A DNA stretch of 64,000 nt from Candidatus Saccharimonadota bacterium (GCA_030531645.1 JAUNNB010000004.1:20391-84390), one strand, 5' to 3'; positions 42,534 to 51,255 are shown, counted from the first letter of the stretch. The notes: generated from the letters alone by a model not told the origin. Numbers and translations: made by a program.

Positions 42534-44282
42534 ATGGAAAAAGAAGAAAAAATGCGACATACGCTTAGCCATGTATTGGCTGCAGCGGTAAAGGAGCTTT
42601 ATCCAACAACAACATTTGGAATTGGACCAGCCATCGAGAATGGCTTTTATTACGATATGAATTTTGGGGATACGAAGATTTCTGAAGCAGATCTCCCTAA
42701 AATTGAGAAGAAAATGCGCGGAATTATCTCGAGGAAGTTCGAGATGGTGAAACGTGAAGTGAGCCGTGAAGAGGCTCTTGAATGGGCAAAAAACGAAGGT
42801 CAGGACTTGAAAACTGAGTTGATTTCGGAACTTCCTGAAGGTGAAACGATTAGCTTTTATGATATGAAAGCTGGCGATAAAGTTATCTTTAGCGACCTTT
42901 GTAAGGGGCCACATGTCTCTGATTCATCTGAAATTGGTGCGTTTACTTTGAACAAAGTTGCTGGCGCATACTGGAGAGGTGATGAGAAGCGCGAAATGCT
43001 TACTCGTGTTTATGGTGTGGCATTTGAAACCCAGGAACAACTTGATGAATATTTGAAGCAACAGGAAGAGGCAAAAGCTAGAGACCACAGAAAGTTAGGG
43101 AAAGAACTAGATTTGTTCTGCTATTCTGAGCTTGTGGGTGCAGGTTTGCCATTATTTACTCCACGTGGCACGGTTCTTCGTGATTTATTGAATGAATTTA
43201 CTCAGAGTTATAGATTAAAGTGCGGATATGAGAAAGTTTGTATCCCACACATCGCTAATGTGGCACTATATAAGACATCTGGTCACTATGAGAAGTTCCC
43301 AGAGCTATTCCAGTTTGTTTCTCAGGAAAGTGGCGATCATTTGGCAATTAAGCCAGTGAGCTGCCCGCATCATGCACAGATTTTTGCTTCTAAACCAAGG
43401 AGTTATAAGGAGCTTCCTGTTAAGTATCTTGAATCTACGATGGTGTATCGTGATGAGAGAAAGGGTGAGCTCGGTGGTCTTAGCCGTGTTCGTGCTATTA
43501 CTCAGGACGATTCACATATTTTCTGTACTGAAGACCAGGTAGAGACTGTGTTTGGCGAGTTAATTGAGGCTTCTAAGGACTTGTATGAAAAGGTTGATAT
43601 GAAGCTCAGACTTCGCTTGTCGTTTAGAGATGATGGTGAGGGTTACATCGGTGATGCTAAGATGTGGGAGAAAGCCCAGAATGCTATCCAGAAGATGGCC
43701 GATAAGTTCAAGATGGATTACTTTGTAGCCGAAGGTGAGGCTGCTATGTATGGTCCAAAGATGGACTTCATGGCAACTGATGCTTTGGGTCGTGAGTGGC
43801 AGCTTGCAACTGTGCAGCTAGATTATGCTCAGCCAGAGAGATTTGAACTTGAGTATGTGGCCGAAGACGGTAGCAAGAAGCGTCCAATTATGGTTCACTG
43901 CGCTTTGATTGGCTCTATTGAGCGATTTATGAGTGTATATATCGAACATACGGCTGGTTGGCTTCCTATGTGGTGTGCCCCAGAACAGGTTCGTATCTTG
44001 ACTGTGAATGACCAGGTGATGGATTATGTATCCGAAATTCGCGCTGAGCTCGATCAGGTGGTGCTTAATGAGCCATTGAAGGGTAAAGAGCTTCGATATA
44101 CTGTTGATGATTCTGGTGAGTCTCTAGGGAAGAAGATTAAGAAGGCGGTTGGAATGAAGATTCCAGCTGTAATAATCGTTGGCCCTAAGGATATGGAATC
44201 GCGTGAGGTCTCCGTGAGATTAAAGGGTTCAGAAGAGAAGGTCAAACTTAGTGAACTCAAGGAGTTCCTTGAAAAACTCTAA
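42534..44282 (+). CDS. thrS: Threonyl-tRNA synthetase without TGS domain
   Basis: Charges tRNA-Thr. The protein begins directly in the editing domain (MRHTLSHVLAAAVKELYP, H9 and H13 of the HxxxH site), so the N-terminal TGS domain of larger enzymes is missing. The editing domain continues to CKGPHV. The class II core follows, with AIKPVSCPHHAQIFAS, MVYRDERKGELGGLSRVRAITQDDSHIFC and GSIERFMSVYIEH, and the anticodon domain closes at EQVRILTVND. It lies 27 nt after tRNA-Val with an AAAGGAT ribosome site. Confidence 0.96.
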   Translation: MEKEEKMRHTLSHVLAAAVKELYPTTTFGIGPAIENGFYYDMNFGDTKISEADLPKIEKKMRGIISRKFEMVKREVSREEALEWAKNEGQDLKTELISELPEGETISFYDMKAGDKVIFSDLCKGPHVSDSSEIGAFTLNKVAGAYWRGDEKREMLTRVYGVAFETQEQLDEYLKQQEEAKARDHRKLGKELDLFCYSELVGAGLPLFTPRGTVLRDLLNEFTQSYRLKCGYEKVCIPHIANVALYKTSGHYEKFPELFQFVSQESGDHLAIKPVSCPHHAQIFASKPRSYKELPVKYLESTMVYRDERKGELGGLSRVRAITQDDSHIFCTEDQVETVFGELIEASKDLYEKVDMKLRLRLSFRDDGEGYIGDAKMWEKAQNAIQKMADKFKMDYFVAEGEAAMYGPKMDFMATDALGREWQLATVQLDYAQPERFELEYVAEDGSKKRPIMVHCALIGSIERFMSVYIEHTAGWLPMWCAPEQVRILTVNDQVMDYVSEIRAELDQVVLNEPLKGKELRYTVDDSGESLGKKIKKAVGMKIPAVIIVGPKDMESREVSVRLKGSEEKVKLSELKEFLEKL

Positions 44283-45054
44283 GATAATAGTTATATGTGG
44301 TCCTACAGGCTCCGGTAAAACCGGAGCCTCTATCGAATTGGCCCTACGGATTGGGGGAGAGGTGATTTCGGCTGATTCGAGGGCTATTTATAAGGGAATG
44401 GATATAGGGACGGCTAAGCCGACCTTAGCTGAGATGAAGGGTGTACCGCATTGGGGGATAGATTTGGTAGAGCCAGGGGAACGTTTTACGGTGGCTGACT
44501 TCAAAGAGTATGCTGAACAGAAGATTTTAGAGATTCAGGCTAGAGGTAAAGTGCCTATTATAGCTGGTGGGACTGGGTTATATGTAGATGCGCTAGTTTA
44601 TGGGTATCAGTTCGGAAAAGAGGATATTGAACAAAAAAGTTATTCAAAAATAACAGGGGTAGATGATGATTTTGCTCGAAAATATCCAGATCGTGTGGCG
44701 CTTAGAGAAGAGTTTTTGATGTATGGAATAAAGTGGGAAACAGAAGAATTACGGGAAAGACTCAGGAAGAGATTATCTATTATGTATTGCGATGAACTTT
44801 ATGCGGAGACTAGGAAACTAGTTGAACAGTATGGTTGGGGTTCTCAGGCGATGAAGAGTGATATCTATGAGTATGCGTGGAAATATTTGAACGGTGAATT
44901 AAGCCTAGATGAGGCTATTGAGCAAAATTTTTATCGGGATTGGCATCTGGCGAAGCGACAGATGACGTGGTTTAAGCGAACACCACAAATAAAATGGGTT
45001 CGTTTGGATAAAATCGTAGACGAGATTGAACAAAATATTTCCAAAATTGAGTAA
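44269..45054 (+). CDS. miaA: tRNA dimethylallyltransferase
   Basis: Adds the isopentenyl group to A37 of tRNAs reading UNN. VICGPTGSGKTGASIELALRIGGEVISADSRAIYKGMDIGTAKPT is diagnostic, followed by VPHWGIDLVEPGERFTVADF and GGTGLYVDAL. It is about 261 residues, somewhat short of ~300, with a compressed middle insertion. The start is uncertain: TTG at 44269 follows AAGGAG closely and gives the usual N-terminal length, while GTG at 44251 lies further inside thrS. Both overlap thrS, so translation is coupled. Confidence 0.93.
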   Translation: MKNSKIIVICGPTGSGKTGASIELALRIGGEVISADSRAIYKGMDIGTAKPTLAEMKGVPHWGIDLVEPGERFTVADFKEYAEQKILEIQARGKVPIIAGGTGLYVDALVYGYQFGKEDIEQKSYSKITGVDDDFARKYPDRVALREEFLMYGIKWETEELRERLRKRLSIMYCDELYAETRKLVEQYGWGSQAMKSDIYEYAWKYLNGELSLDEAIEQNFYRDWHLAKRQMTWFKRTPQIKWVRLDKIVDEIEQNISKIE

Positions 45055-45072
45055 ATGTGATACAATATAGGT

Positions 45073-45702
45073 ATGAGCAAGAATGATGGGACACCTATAG
45101 AAAAGTTATTCGGCTCGAAAACAAGAGCTAAGCTATTGCAGCTCTTTTTTGCGAACCCAGAAAAATCTTATTATGTGCGCGAGATTACTCGCGTAATAGA
45201 GGAACAAATTAACTCAGTTCGTAGGGAATTGATGAACCTTGAGGGTATTGGTATTGTGAAAAATGATACCTATGACAATAAGGTTTATTACTCTGCTAAT
45301 AGTAAACATCCATTTGCCCGTCCACTTACTTTACTCTTTACTACGAAGCTTCCTACCCAGATAAATGTTGAGGTGAAGGGTACTGGTTGGGTTGAATATA
45401 TTCGCCCAGTTAAGAATTACTTAAAATTCCTTCTTGTAACCAATCGTTTGCCTGGTCAGGACGGTATTGATATGTTGATTGTAGGTGATGATAAGACTAA
45501 GAAATTGACACATTGGGCTGAAATCGTTGAAAAGAAGCAGGGAAAACCGCTTAACTATGTTATACTTAGTCGGGATGACTTCATCTATCGCTTGAGCGTG
45601 AAGGATAGATTCCTCTCTGAAGTAATGGAGATGGAAATCAGTGAGAAATATGATCCTGATGAAATCTTGAAAGAGGTGCGTGCAGCAAGAACAATGTCTT
45701 AA
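45073..45702 (+). CDS. Winged-helix regulator with nucleotidyltransferase-like domain
   Basis: A 209-residue protein. Residues 8-80 form an ArsR-like winged helix (LFGSKTRAKLLQLFFANPEKSYYVREITRVIEEQINSVRRELMNLEGIGIV). The rest contains GQDGIDMLIVGDD followed by a WAEIVEKKQGKPLNYVILSRDDFIYRL, which recalls minimal nucleotidyltransferase domains with a D-x-L-I-V-G-D core. Such fusions occur widely in small genomes, function unknown. TACAAT lies six bases before ATG. The next gene is spaced for co-translation. Confidence 0.68.
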   Translation: MSKNDGTPIEKLFGSKTRAKLLQLFFANPEKSYYVREITRVIEEQINSVRRELMNLEGIGIVKNDTYDNKVYYSANSKHPFARPLTLLFTTKLPTQINVEVKGTGWVEYIRPVKNYLKFLLVTNRLPGQDGIDMLIVGDDKTKKLTHWAEIVEKKQGKPLNYVILSRDDFIYRLSVKDRFLSEVMEMEISEKYDPDEILKEVRAARTMS

Positions 45703-45713
45703 AGGAGGTAAAA

Positions 45714-46160
45714 ATGTTCGAAATTGAAAGTAAAGATATTAATGAAATTACTATAAACGTAGGCCAAAAGTCGATAACTATTGATGTCGCAGAATCTACG
45801 GTGAATGCTGGTCTTGAGGTGGGGGAGATTCAGGGTCCAGGTGAATTTGAGATTGGCGATGCTGCAATTAGGGGTATTGCAACTGAGAAGGGTACCATCT
45901 ACGATGTAACCATAGGAAATACTCATGTAGGTATTATTGGTGGTATTGAAACTGGTCTCGATGATTTAGGAATTGCTGATATCCTTTGTACTTCATCTGT
46001 TCGCGCAATTCGTGAGCTTGAGCCTAAAATGGTGATTGCTATGGGTAATGTTGATGGTATGGTAACTGAACTTAAGTCAACAGCTAGAACAGAGAAGAAG
46101 GTAAAGATTAAGAGTGGCGATTCTTTGCCTGCTACGCTTGATGTGGTGGTATTAAATTAA
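45714..46160 (+). CDS. MBL-fold-derived protein lacking metal ligands
   Basis: A 148-residue protein. GEIQGPGEFEIGDAAIRGIATEKGTIYDVTIGNTHVGIIGGIETGLDDLGIADILCTSSVRAIRELEPKMVIAMG follows the GPGEYE and PkivIP pattern of UlaG-like metallo-beta-lactamase proteins. The HxHxDH metal site is absent and the chain is much shorter, so it is probably a non-catalytic relic or a binding protein. AAAGGAGG precedes the start. It is co-transcribed with the winged-helix gene and could be its partner. Confidence 0.55.
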   Translation: MFEIESKDINEITINVGQKSITIDVAESTVNAGLEVGEIQGPGEFEIGDAAIRGIATEKGTIYDVTIGNTHVGIIGGIETGLDDLGIADILCTSSVRAIRELEPKMVIAMGNVDGMVTELKSTARTEKKVKIKSGDSLPATLDVVVLN

Positions 46161-46169
46161 GTTATTCAG

Positions 46170-46207
46170 AAAGTGACAATCGGATGTTCGACGGTTGTCA
46201 CTTTTTT
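46170..46207 (+). terminator. Intrinsic terminator
   Basis: AAAGTGACAATC/GGTTGTCACTTTTTT hairpin with a ten- to eleven-base loop and a U tract. Confidence 0.85.
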
Positions 46208-46229
46208 GTGCACGGGTTATAATGGATGT

Positions 46230-46871
46230 ATGGATTTTGTTTCAATCTTGGTGGTGTTCGGTGTAGTGATTTTCTCAATGGTGCTTCATGAGATGGCGCA
46301 CGCATATATGGCTTATTTTTTGGGCGACACAACTGCTAAGGATGAGGGGAGGCTATCGCCGAACCCTTTAGTGCATCTTGATCCAATGATGTCTGTGCTG
46401 GTGCCGCTGCTACTATTTATGACAGGAGGTGTGATATTCGGTGGTGCTAAGCCTGTACCGATTAATACGAGGAATCTAAAGGGTGGTGCTTGGGGGATGG
46501 CGCTTGTAGGGTTTGCTGGGCCACTCCTCAATGTCATTTTGGCGTTTGTGAGCTTCCTGATTGGGCATTTTACTGGGTTGATGTATGAGAGTGGGGTAGT
46601 AGCGTTGATTTTTCAATATATGGTGACAGCGAATTTGGGATTCTTTGCCTTTAATATGATACCGATACCGCCGTTAGACGGATCTAGGATTCTGTATGCG
46701 ATTGCTCCAGATGGAGTAAGAGGTTTGATGGAGAAAATGGAGAGAACGACAGGGATATTCATCGTGTTGTTGCTAGTGATGTTCTTTGGGACGGCATTAG
46801 CGCAGGTCACCTCGACTGTAGTGATGGCAATCTGGAAATTCTTCTATTTGATTGTTGGAATTCAGTTATAG
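46230..46871 (+). CDS. Site-2 protease family M50 membrane metalloprotease
   Basis: A 213-residue intramembrane protease of the small type. The zinc site is H20-E21-x2-H24 in VLHEMAHAYMAYFLGD, and the third ligand motif is NMIPIPPLDGSRIL near residues 150-163. GRLSPNPLVHLDPM and GWAKPVPIN-like GGAKPVPINTRNLK are family hallmarks. There is no PDZ domain. The start was set by TATAAT six bases before ATG; a longer frame begins inside the terminator upstream. Confidence 0.92.
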   Translation: MDFVSILVVFGVVIFSMVLHEMAHAYMAYFLGDTTAKDEGRLSPNPLVHLDPMMSVLVPLLLFMTGGVIFGGAKPVPINTRNLKGGAWGMALVGFAGPLLNVILAFVSFLIGHFTGLMYESGVVALIFQYMVTANLGFFAFNMIPIPPLDGSRILYAIAPDGVRGLMEKMERTTGIFIVLLLVMFFGTALAQVTSTVVMAIWKFFYLIVGIQL

Positions 46872-46880
46872 TGTTATAAT
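46853..46880 (+). promoter_or_regulatory. Promoter of the 6S-like RNA
   Basis: TTGTTG and TATAAT separated by 16 bp, overlapping the end of the M50 protease gene. Confidence 0.65.
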
Positions 46881-46886
46881 TAAAGT

Positions 46887-47013
46887 ATCCGGTGGCGACA
46901 TGATTTTCCTGAATATCATGTTTTAAGGGATTTCGTGGTCTAGCTCCGTGGAGCCTAGGCATAAGAAAGTACCCACCTTGTATTAAGTACGGGGAAAACA
47001 GGCTACCGGACCT
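46887..47013 (+). ncRNA. ssrS: 6S RNA candidate
   Basis: A ~125-nt RNA closed by TCCGGTGGC/GCTACCGGA (9 bp, one G-U). The 3' half, with GGAGCCTAGGC, CACCTTG and ACAGGCTACCGG, resembles the corresponding half of bacterial 6S RNAs, which mimic an open promoter and hold sigma-70 polymerase. It has its own promoter and no gene of its own. It is short for a 6S RNA (usually 160-200 nt), and one internal hairpin (CATGAT/ATCATG) is unusual, so another structured RNA is possible. The following gene may be read from the same transcript. Confidence 0.55.
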
Positions 47014-47026
47014 AGGTAAGGGTGGT

Positions 47027-47935
47027 ATGAGACAAAGAATTAGAGTCGTAGGAATTGTTAGGAGGCAGGATGAAGTACTGCTTCTTAAGCGTGTGCTCGG
47101 GCGTGCAGAGATTGTTCCGACTTGGGAGCTTCCGACAGGAAAGCTTGGACAAGGTGAGCAACCTGAAGAATCGATAGCTCGAGTAATTTTTGACTATACT
47201 GGCGCCTCAATCGAAAACGCCAAACTTAGGGATGTAGTGACGATTTCTACGAGAGTCGGGACAGAGATTACTAATAGTTTATATATTATATATGATATCT
47301 ATTTGAAGGAGGGGGAAAAGCTTCAGGCAGGGAAGAAGTATACGGCGTATAAATTCCTGCGCTCAGATGACCCTCAGATTACGTCTCAGATGCAGCTTAC
47401 AGAGGCTTCTAGGACGATTATGGACATTGAGATGGGTCATACAGCTAAACCTATCTACGATGGCGTTACGCAGAATATGTTGGGCGGAAACTTTACGATG
47501 GCCACAGTGTATATTGATGGTGGATCTAGGGGCAATCCTGGGCCTTCTGGCATAGGTTATCACATTGTGGGGAGTGATGGCACGCCGATTAAGAGTGGTG
47601 GTGAATTTATTGGTTTTGCGACCTCAAGAGTGGCTGAGTATTATGCTCTTCGTGAGGGGGCGGAACAGGCAATTCAGCTTGGGATTAAATCTGTGAGATT
47701 TGTGTCGGATAGCTTGATGCTAGTGAACCAGATGAATGGTCTCTACAAGGTGAAGAACAAAGATGTGATGCCGATTTATAATTCGATTCGTGAACAGTTG
47801 TCTAACTTTGATACAGTGGCGTTTATTCATGTAAAGAGGGAATTGAACAAAGAAGCGGATAGACAGGTGAATCTTGCGATTAATAAACATTTTGATTTGG
47901 ATGAGAATGTAATCTTGAGCCACGATGAGGCTTAA
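47027..47935 (+). CDS. Nudix-like domain fused to ribonuclease HI
   Basis: A 302-residue two-domain protein. Residues 1-140 have the Nudix layout (RIRVVGIVRRQDEVLLLKRV, TWELPTGKLGQGEQPEESIAR), but the core glutamates of the box are lost: after R the sequence is VIFDYTG. Hydrolase activity is doubtful. Residues 158-300 are an intact RNase HI with D164 (YIDGGSRGNPGPSG), E204, D228 and D278, which cuts RNA in RNA-DNA hybrids. It starts 14 bases after the 6S-like RNA. Confidence 0.87.
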   Translation: MRQRIRVVGIVRRQDEVLLLKRVLGRAEIVPTWELPTGKLGQGEQPEESIARVIFDYTGASIENAKLRDVVTISTRVGTEITNSLYIIYDIYLKEGEKLQAGKKYTAYKFLRSDDPQITSQMQLTEASRTIMDIEMGHTAKPIYDGVTQNMLGGNFTMATVYIDGGSRGNPGPSGIGYHIVGSDGTPIKSGGEFIGFATSRVAEYYALREGAEQAIQLGIKSVRFVSDSLMLVNQMNGLYKVKNKDVMPIYNSIREQLSNFDTVAFIHVKRELNKEADRQVNLAINKHFDLDENVILSHDEA

Positions 47936-47945
47936 GACAGGGGTG

Positions 47946-47974
47946 TTGAAAAAAACTACCTCTTATGATAGAAT
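47946..47974 (+). promoter_or_regulatory. Promoter of rnpB
   Basis: TTGAAA and TAGAAT separated by 17 bp, predicting a start at the first base of the P1 stem. Confidence 0.75.
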
Positions 47975-47980
47975 AGACAT

Positions 47981-48319
47981 AAGCTCAAAAGGCAGTCGCT
48001 TGGGTTACCCAAGAGGAAAGTCCGGGCAGCATAGGACAAGGTAGTCGTTAACGGCGACCGTTCGAGATTATAGCTGCGGCTGTAGTTTAAGAATAGGGAA
48101 AGTACCACAGAAACAAAACTACCGTAAGGTAAAGGTGAAAAGAGTGAGGTAAGAGCTCACAGCGATCTATGGTGACATAGGTCGGAGGCAAACCCTACCT
48201 GCTGCAAGGAGTGCTATCAACCTTAGTCCGAGGATGCACGCTCACCGCTCGAGCCTTCTGGCAACAGAAGGACTAGATAGATGATTGCCCACGACAGAAC
48301 CCGGCTTATAGAGAGCTTA
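47981..48319 (+). ncRNA. rnpB: RNase P RNA, bacterial type A
   Basis: The catalytic RNA that trims tRNA 5' ends. GAGGAAAGTCCGGGC (conserved region I), a GGTAAAGGTGAAAAG-type core, CCCTACCTG, and the closing ACAGAACCCGGCTTA are diagnostic. The P1 stem AAGCTC/GAGCTT defines both ends. Length ~339 nt is ordinary. Confidence 0.95.
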
Positions 48320-48324
48320 CATGA

Positions 48325-48353
48325 AAAAATACCCCCTAAAGGGGTATTTTTTG
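48325..48353 (+). terminator. Terminator of rnpB
   Basis: AATACCCC-CTAAA-GGGGTATT hairpin followed by TTTTTG. It also faces the end of the convergent rpmB gene. Confidence 0.9.
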
Positions 48354-48362
48354 TTGAGTATC

Positions 48363-48554
48363 TTATTTGACGATGCCTTTTTTCTTAAGGGTGCGGAGTG
48401 CAGATGCACTGACGTTAACCTTAACTTTTTGACCGTCTACGATGAGCGTTTTCTTCTGAATATTTGGCTTGAAAACCTTGCGGGTTTTGTGCTGAGAGAA
48501 GGAAACGTTGTGACCGTACATCTTACCTTTACCGGTGATTTCACAAATAGCCAT
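48363..48554 (-). CDS. rpmB: Ribosomal protein L28
   Basis: A 63-residue large-subunit protein. MAICEITGKGKMYGHNVSFSQHKTRKVFKPNIQ and the end SASALRTLKKKGIVK are standard for L28. The ribosome site lies within the last codons of rplT. This is the last gene of the infC operon, an order different from the usual position of rpmB next to rpmG. Confidence 0.95.
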   Translation of the reverse strand: MAICEITGKGKMYGHNVSFSQHKTRKVFKPNIQKKTLIVDGQKVKVNVSASALRTLKKKGIVK

Positions 48555-48555
48555 A

Positions 48556-48906
48556 TTATTTACCCTCCTTTACGCTTTCAACAATAGCTTTGAAAGCAGC
48601 TGGTTGATTAACTGCGAGGTCGGCGAGGATTTTGCGGTCGAGGGAAACACCCTGTTTCTTGAGACCGGCAATAAGCTGAGAATAGCTAATACCGAGTTCG
48701 CGGGAAGCGTTGTTGATGCGGGTAATCCAGATGGCGCGAAGATCACGCTTGCGGTTACGACGATCACGATAGCTGTAGCGAAGGGCTTTGATAACACCTT
48801 GCTTAGCCATACGATAGCTGCTAGTGCGGTAGTGTTGCATACCTTTAGCGGCATTCAAAATTTTCTTGTGCTTTGCGTGTGCAGGAACACCTCTTTTAAC
48901 TCTCAT
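48556..48906 (-). CDS. rplT: Ribosomal protein L20
   Basis: A 116-residue large-subunit assembly protein with the standard start [56 protein letters not shown] and the C-terminal region that binds 23S rRNA. It starts two bases after rpmI. In many bacteria L20 represses this operon, but no clear operator was identified here. Confidence 0.97.
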   Translation of the reverse strand: MRVKRGVPAHAKHKKILNAAKGMQHYRTSSYRMAKQGVIKALRYSYRDRRNRKRDLRAIWITRINNASRELGISYSQLIAGLKKQGVSLDRKILADLAVNQPAAFKAIVESVKEGK

Positions 48907-48908
48907 GA

Positions 48909-49103
48909 TTAAACTCCTAATGCCGTTTTAACGTTTTTCTTGATTTTGCCGTTAACAGAACCTGCGGTATGCATATTACGTTTGCGGGCTTTAGATTTTT
49001 TGGCAAGAATGTGGTTGCCATAGGCGCGTTCGCGAATCAATTTACCGGAACCGGAGATTTTGATACGCTTAGCGGTACCTTTATGCGTCTTAAGTTTTGG
49101 CAT
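48909..49103 (-). CDS. rpmI: Ribosomal protein L35
   Basis: A 64-residue protein with [42 protein letters not shown], the full L35 pattern. It lies between infC and rplT in the conserved order. AAGGAAAA lies before its ATG. Confidence 0.97.
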   Translation of the reverse strand: MPKLKTHKGTAKRIKISGSGKLIRERAYGNHILAKKSKARKRNMHTAGSVNGKIKKNVKTALGV

Positions 49104-49166
49104 AATGTTTTCCTTTGATTAGTTGATATTGGGTGTGCAATCAGGGAACCTTGGAAGTTTGGAAAA

Positions 49167-49688
49167 CTACTTCTTTCGTATTCCGACTGATAGGTTACGT
49201 CCGGAAAATTGAGGTTTGCCTTCGGCGACAGCGAGATCGCCAAGTTCGGTGAGGATGCGATTCATAAGTTCGTCGCCAACCTCACGGTGAGCCATTTCAC
49301 GACCACGGAAAATTACCATAATCTTCACACGGTCTCCGTCTTCTAGGAAACTCTTAATTTTGCGGAGTTTGATGCCAAGGTCGTTATCAGAGATTTTAAG
49401 ACCAATCTTCATCTGTTTAAGTTCAGATTGTTTTTCGCGAGCTTTCTTGCGGTTTTTAGCCTCCTCTTTCATCTTTTGGTATTGGTATTTACCCCAATCG
49501 ATGATTTTAACAACAGGAGGATTAGCATTAGCGGCAATCTCAACGAGATCTACGCCAGCTTCAGTTGCAAGTTTTTGGGCTTCACGGCTAGACATAATGC
49601 CTAGCTGCTCACCATTTGCCCCAATAACACGAACCTCAGGATAGCGAATTTCTCCGTTTAAGCGAGTGCGTGATTTATTGTTACTAAT
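49167..49688 (-). CDS. infC: Translation initiation factor IF-3, AUU start
   Basis: Checks start codons on the 30S subunit and keeps the subunits apart. The first ATG (49595) would delete the conserved N-domain beginning. Reading back from it, the frame stays open through NGEIRYPEVRVIGANGEQLGI and begins at ATT, with AAAGGA five bases ahead. IF3 itself rejects AUU, which is the basis of infC autoregulation in E. coli, so the same control is expected here. The total is 173 residues, the usual size, with KPPVVKIIDWGKYQYQ-type and GREMAHREVG motifs intact. Confidence 0.93.
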   Translation of the reverse strand: MSNNKSRTRLNGEIRYPEVRVIGANGEQLGIMSSREAQKLATEAGVDLVEIAANANPPVVKIIDWGKYQYQKMKEEAKNRKKAREKQSELKQMKIGLKISDNDLGIKLRKIKSFLEDGDRVKIMVIFRGREMAHREVGDELMNRILTELGDLAVAEGKPQFSGRNLSVGIRKK

Positions 49689-49720
49689 GGTGGTCCTTTC
49701 TCTTAACCTTTAACTATTTC

Positions 49721-49749
49721 ATTATATCAAACTTTGTTAGATTTTACAA
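49721..49749 (-). promoter_or_regulatory. Promoter of the infC-rpmI-rplT-rpmB operon
   Basis: On the minus strand TTGTAA and TATAAT are separated by 17 bp, about 35 nt before the AUU start. Confidence 0.75.
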
Positions 49750-49764
49750 GGGGTAAAATAGGGG

Positions 49765-51255
49765 TTAGCGAAACGTAAGCGCTTCGGTGATATGTTCGGG
49801 TAGAATAGTGGGCTCATTTGCGAGGTCGGCGATAGTTCGGGCGACTTTGATAACCTTGAAATAGGAACGAGCTGAGAGGTCCAGGTTGTCGCAGGCAGAA
49901 CTGAGAATTCTTTTGACCGGAGGGGTGAGAGTGATGTAGTGATTGATGTCTTGGGAACTGAGGGAAGAATTATAGGTACAGTTATTCCCGTAGCGTTGGC
50001 GTTGTAGGGATAGAGCCTCTGTTATGTTATTTTTTACATCAACTGTAGTGTTGGCTGGCTCAATGAGCTCTTCGTTTTTGACACGTTCAACATTGACGCG
50101 GAGATCGATACGGTCGAGAAGGGGACCGCTAAGCTTCTTCTGATAGAGGTTGATTTGTGCAGGAGTGCAGGTACACTCGTGAGTAGGGTCTCCATAGAAA
50201 CCGCAAGGACAGGGGTTCATAGTGCCAATAAGCATAAAATCTGCGGGGTAGGTAGACTTCTCGTGCGCACGAGCGATTGTGATAGTGCGGTCTTCGAGGG
50301 GTTGGCGAAGTGACTCGAGGATGGAGCGAGGGTATTCTGGGAGTTCGTCAAGGAATAGGACTCCGAGGTGTGCAAGTGAAATCTCGCCAGGTATGGTTTT
50401 GGAACCACCTCCAACTAAGGCTGGCATTGAAGTGCTGTGGTGTGGGCTACGAAAAGGGCGATGCGTAACAATTGTGTTCGATAGTCCTGCAAGACTATGT
50501 AGCTTCGTGATAGAAATTTGTTCTTCAGGGGTGAGGTCAGGTAGAAGGTTGACGGATGCCCGTGCAAGAAGGGTTTTGCCGGATCCGGGAGGGCCAGAAA
50601 GGAGGAGATTGTGGTGGCCTGCTACGGCAATTACAAGGGCACGTTTAGCTAATTCTTGGCCACGAATATGGCTGAGCCCTTCTTGGGATGGTTCCTCTGT
50701 TCCTGTATTTTTTACATCAGCATGACGATATGGTTTGATTGGGCGCTGGTGTTTGAGGTGGAGAATTAGATTGAGAAGTGTATCTACAGGGAAGATTTCG
50801 ATGTCGTTTACTAGAGAAGCTTGACCTGCGTTGCTTGAAGGGAGAAAGAGTTTCTTGTATCCGGCTGATTTTAGTGTCTCAGCTATATTGATGATGCCTC
50901 TGACAGGACGTAGATGGCCATCAAGAGAAAGCTCGCCTACAAAGGCGGCATCTGAGACGTCAGATGCTAGGAGCTGTTTTGAGAGAATGAGAATGGAGAG
51001 CGCGATAGGAAGGTCTAGAAAAGAACCGTCTTTAGAGAGCTCAGCGGGCGCTAGATTGATGATAACGCGGTCATCGGGGAAAGAGAAGCCTGAACTGGTA
51101 AGAGCGCTTCTGACGCGTTCTGTGGCTTCTGTAACGGTCTTGTTAGCCATACCGACTATATTAAAACGAGGAAGACCTTTCTTGCGATCACCTTCCACTT
51201 CTACGATGCGGCCTTCGTAACCGTAGGGGATAGCGGTGACAATACGAGATATCAT
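49765..51255 (-). CDS. comM: ComM/YifB Mg-chelatase-like AAA+ ATPase
   Basis: A 496-residue hexameric helicase that promotes branch migration during natural transformation in other bacteria. The N-terminal Lon-like domain (residues 1-165: YGYEGRIVEVEGDRKKGLPRFNIVGM, DGSFLDLPIALSIL), Walker A LLSGPPGSGKTLLARA, and LFLDELPEYPRSILESLRQPLEDR are present, with the four-cysteine insertion CPCGFYGDPTHECTC. TATAGT stands six bases before ATG on the minus strand. Two GTAAAAAATA-type motifs fall in its variable linkers. Confidence 0.95.
   Translation of the reverse strand: MISRIVTAIPYGYEGRIVEVEGDRKKGLPRFNIVGMANKTVTEATERVRSALTSSGFSFPDDRVIINLAPAELSKDGSFLDLPIALSILILSKQLLASDVSDAAFVGELSLDGHLRPVRGIINIAETLKSAGYKKLFLPSSNAGQASLVNDIEIFPVDTLLNLILHLKHQRPIKPYRHADVKNTGTEEPSQEGLSHIRGQELAKRALVIAVAGHHNLLLSGPPGSGKTLLARASVNLLPDLTPEEQISITKLHSLAGLSNTIVTHRPFRSPHHSTSMPALVGGGSKTIPGEISLAHLGVLFLDELPEYPRSILESLRQPLEDRTITIARAHEKSTYPADFMLIGTMNPCPCGFYGDPTHECTCTPAQINLYQKKLSGPLLDRIDLRVNVERVKNEELIEPANTTVDVKNNITEALSLQRQRYGNNCTYNSSLSSQDINHYITLTPPVKRILSSACDNLDLSARSYFKVIKVARTIADLANEPTILPEHITEALTFR

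Noticed and set aside
46173..46229. Longer N-terminus for the M50 protease
   Set aside because: It starts within the upstream terminator. The TATAAT-N6-ATG arrangement points to 46230.
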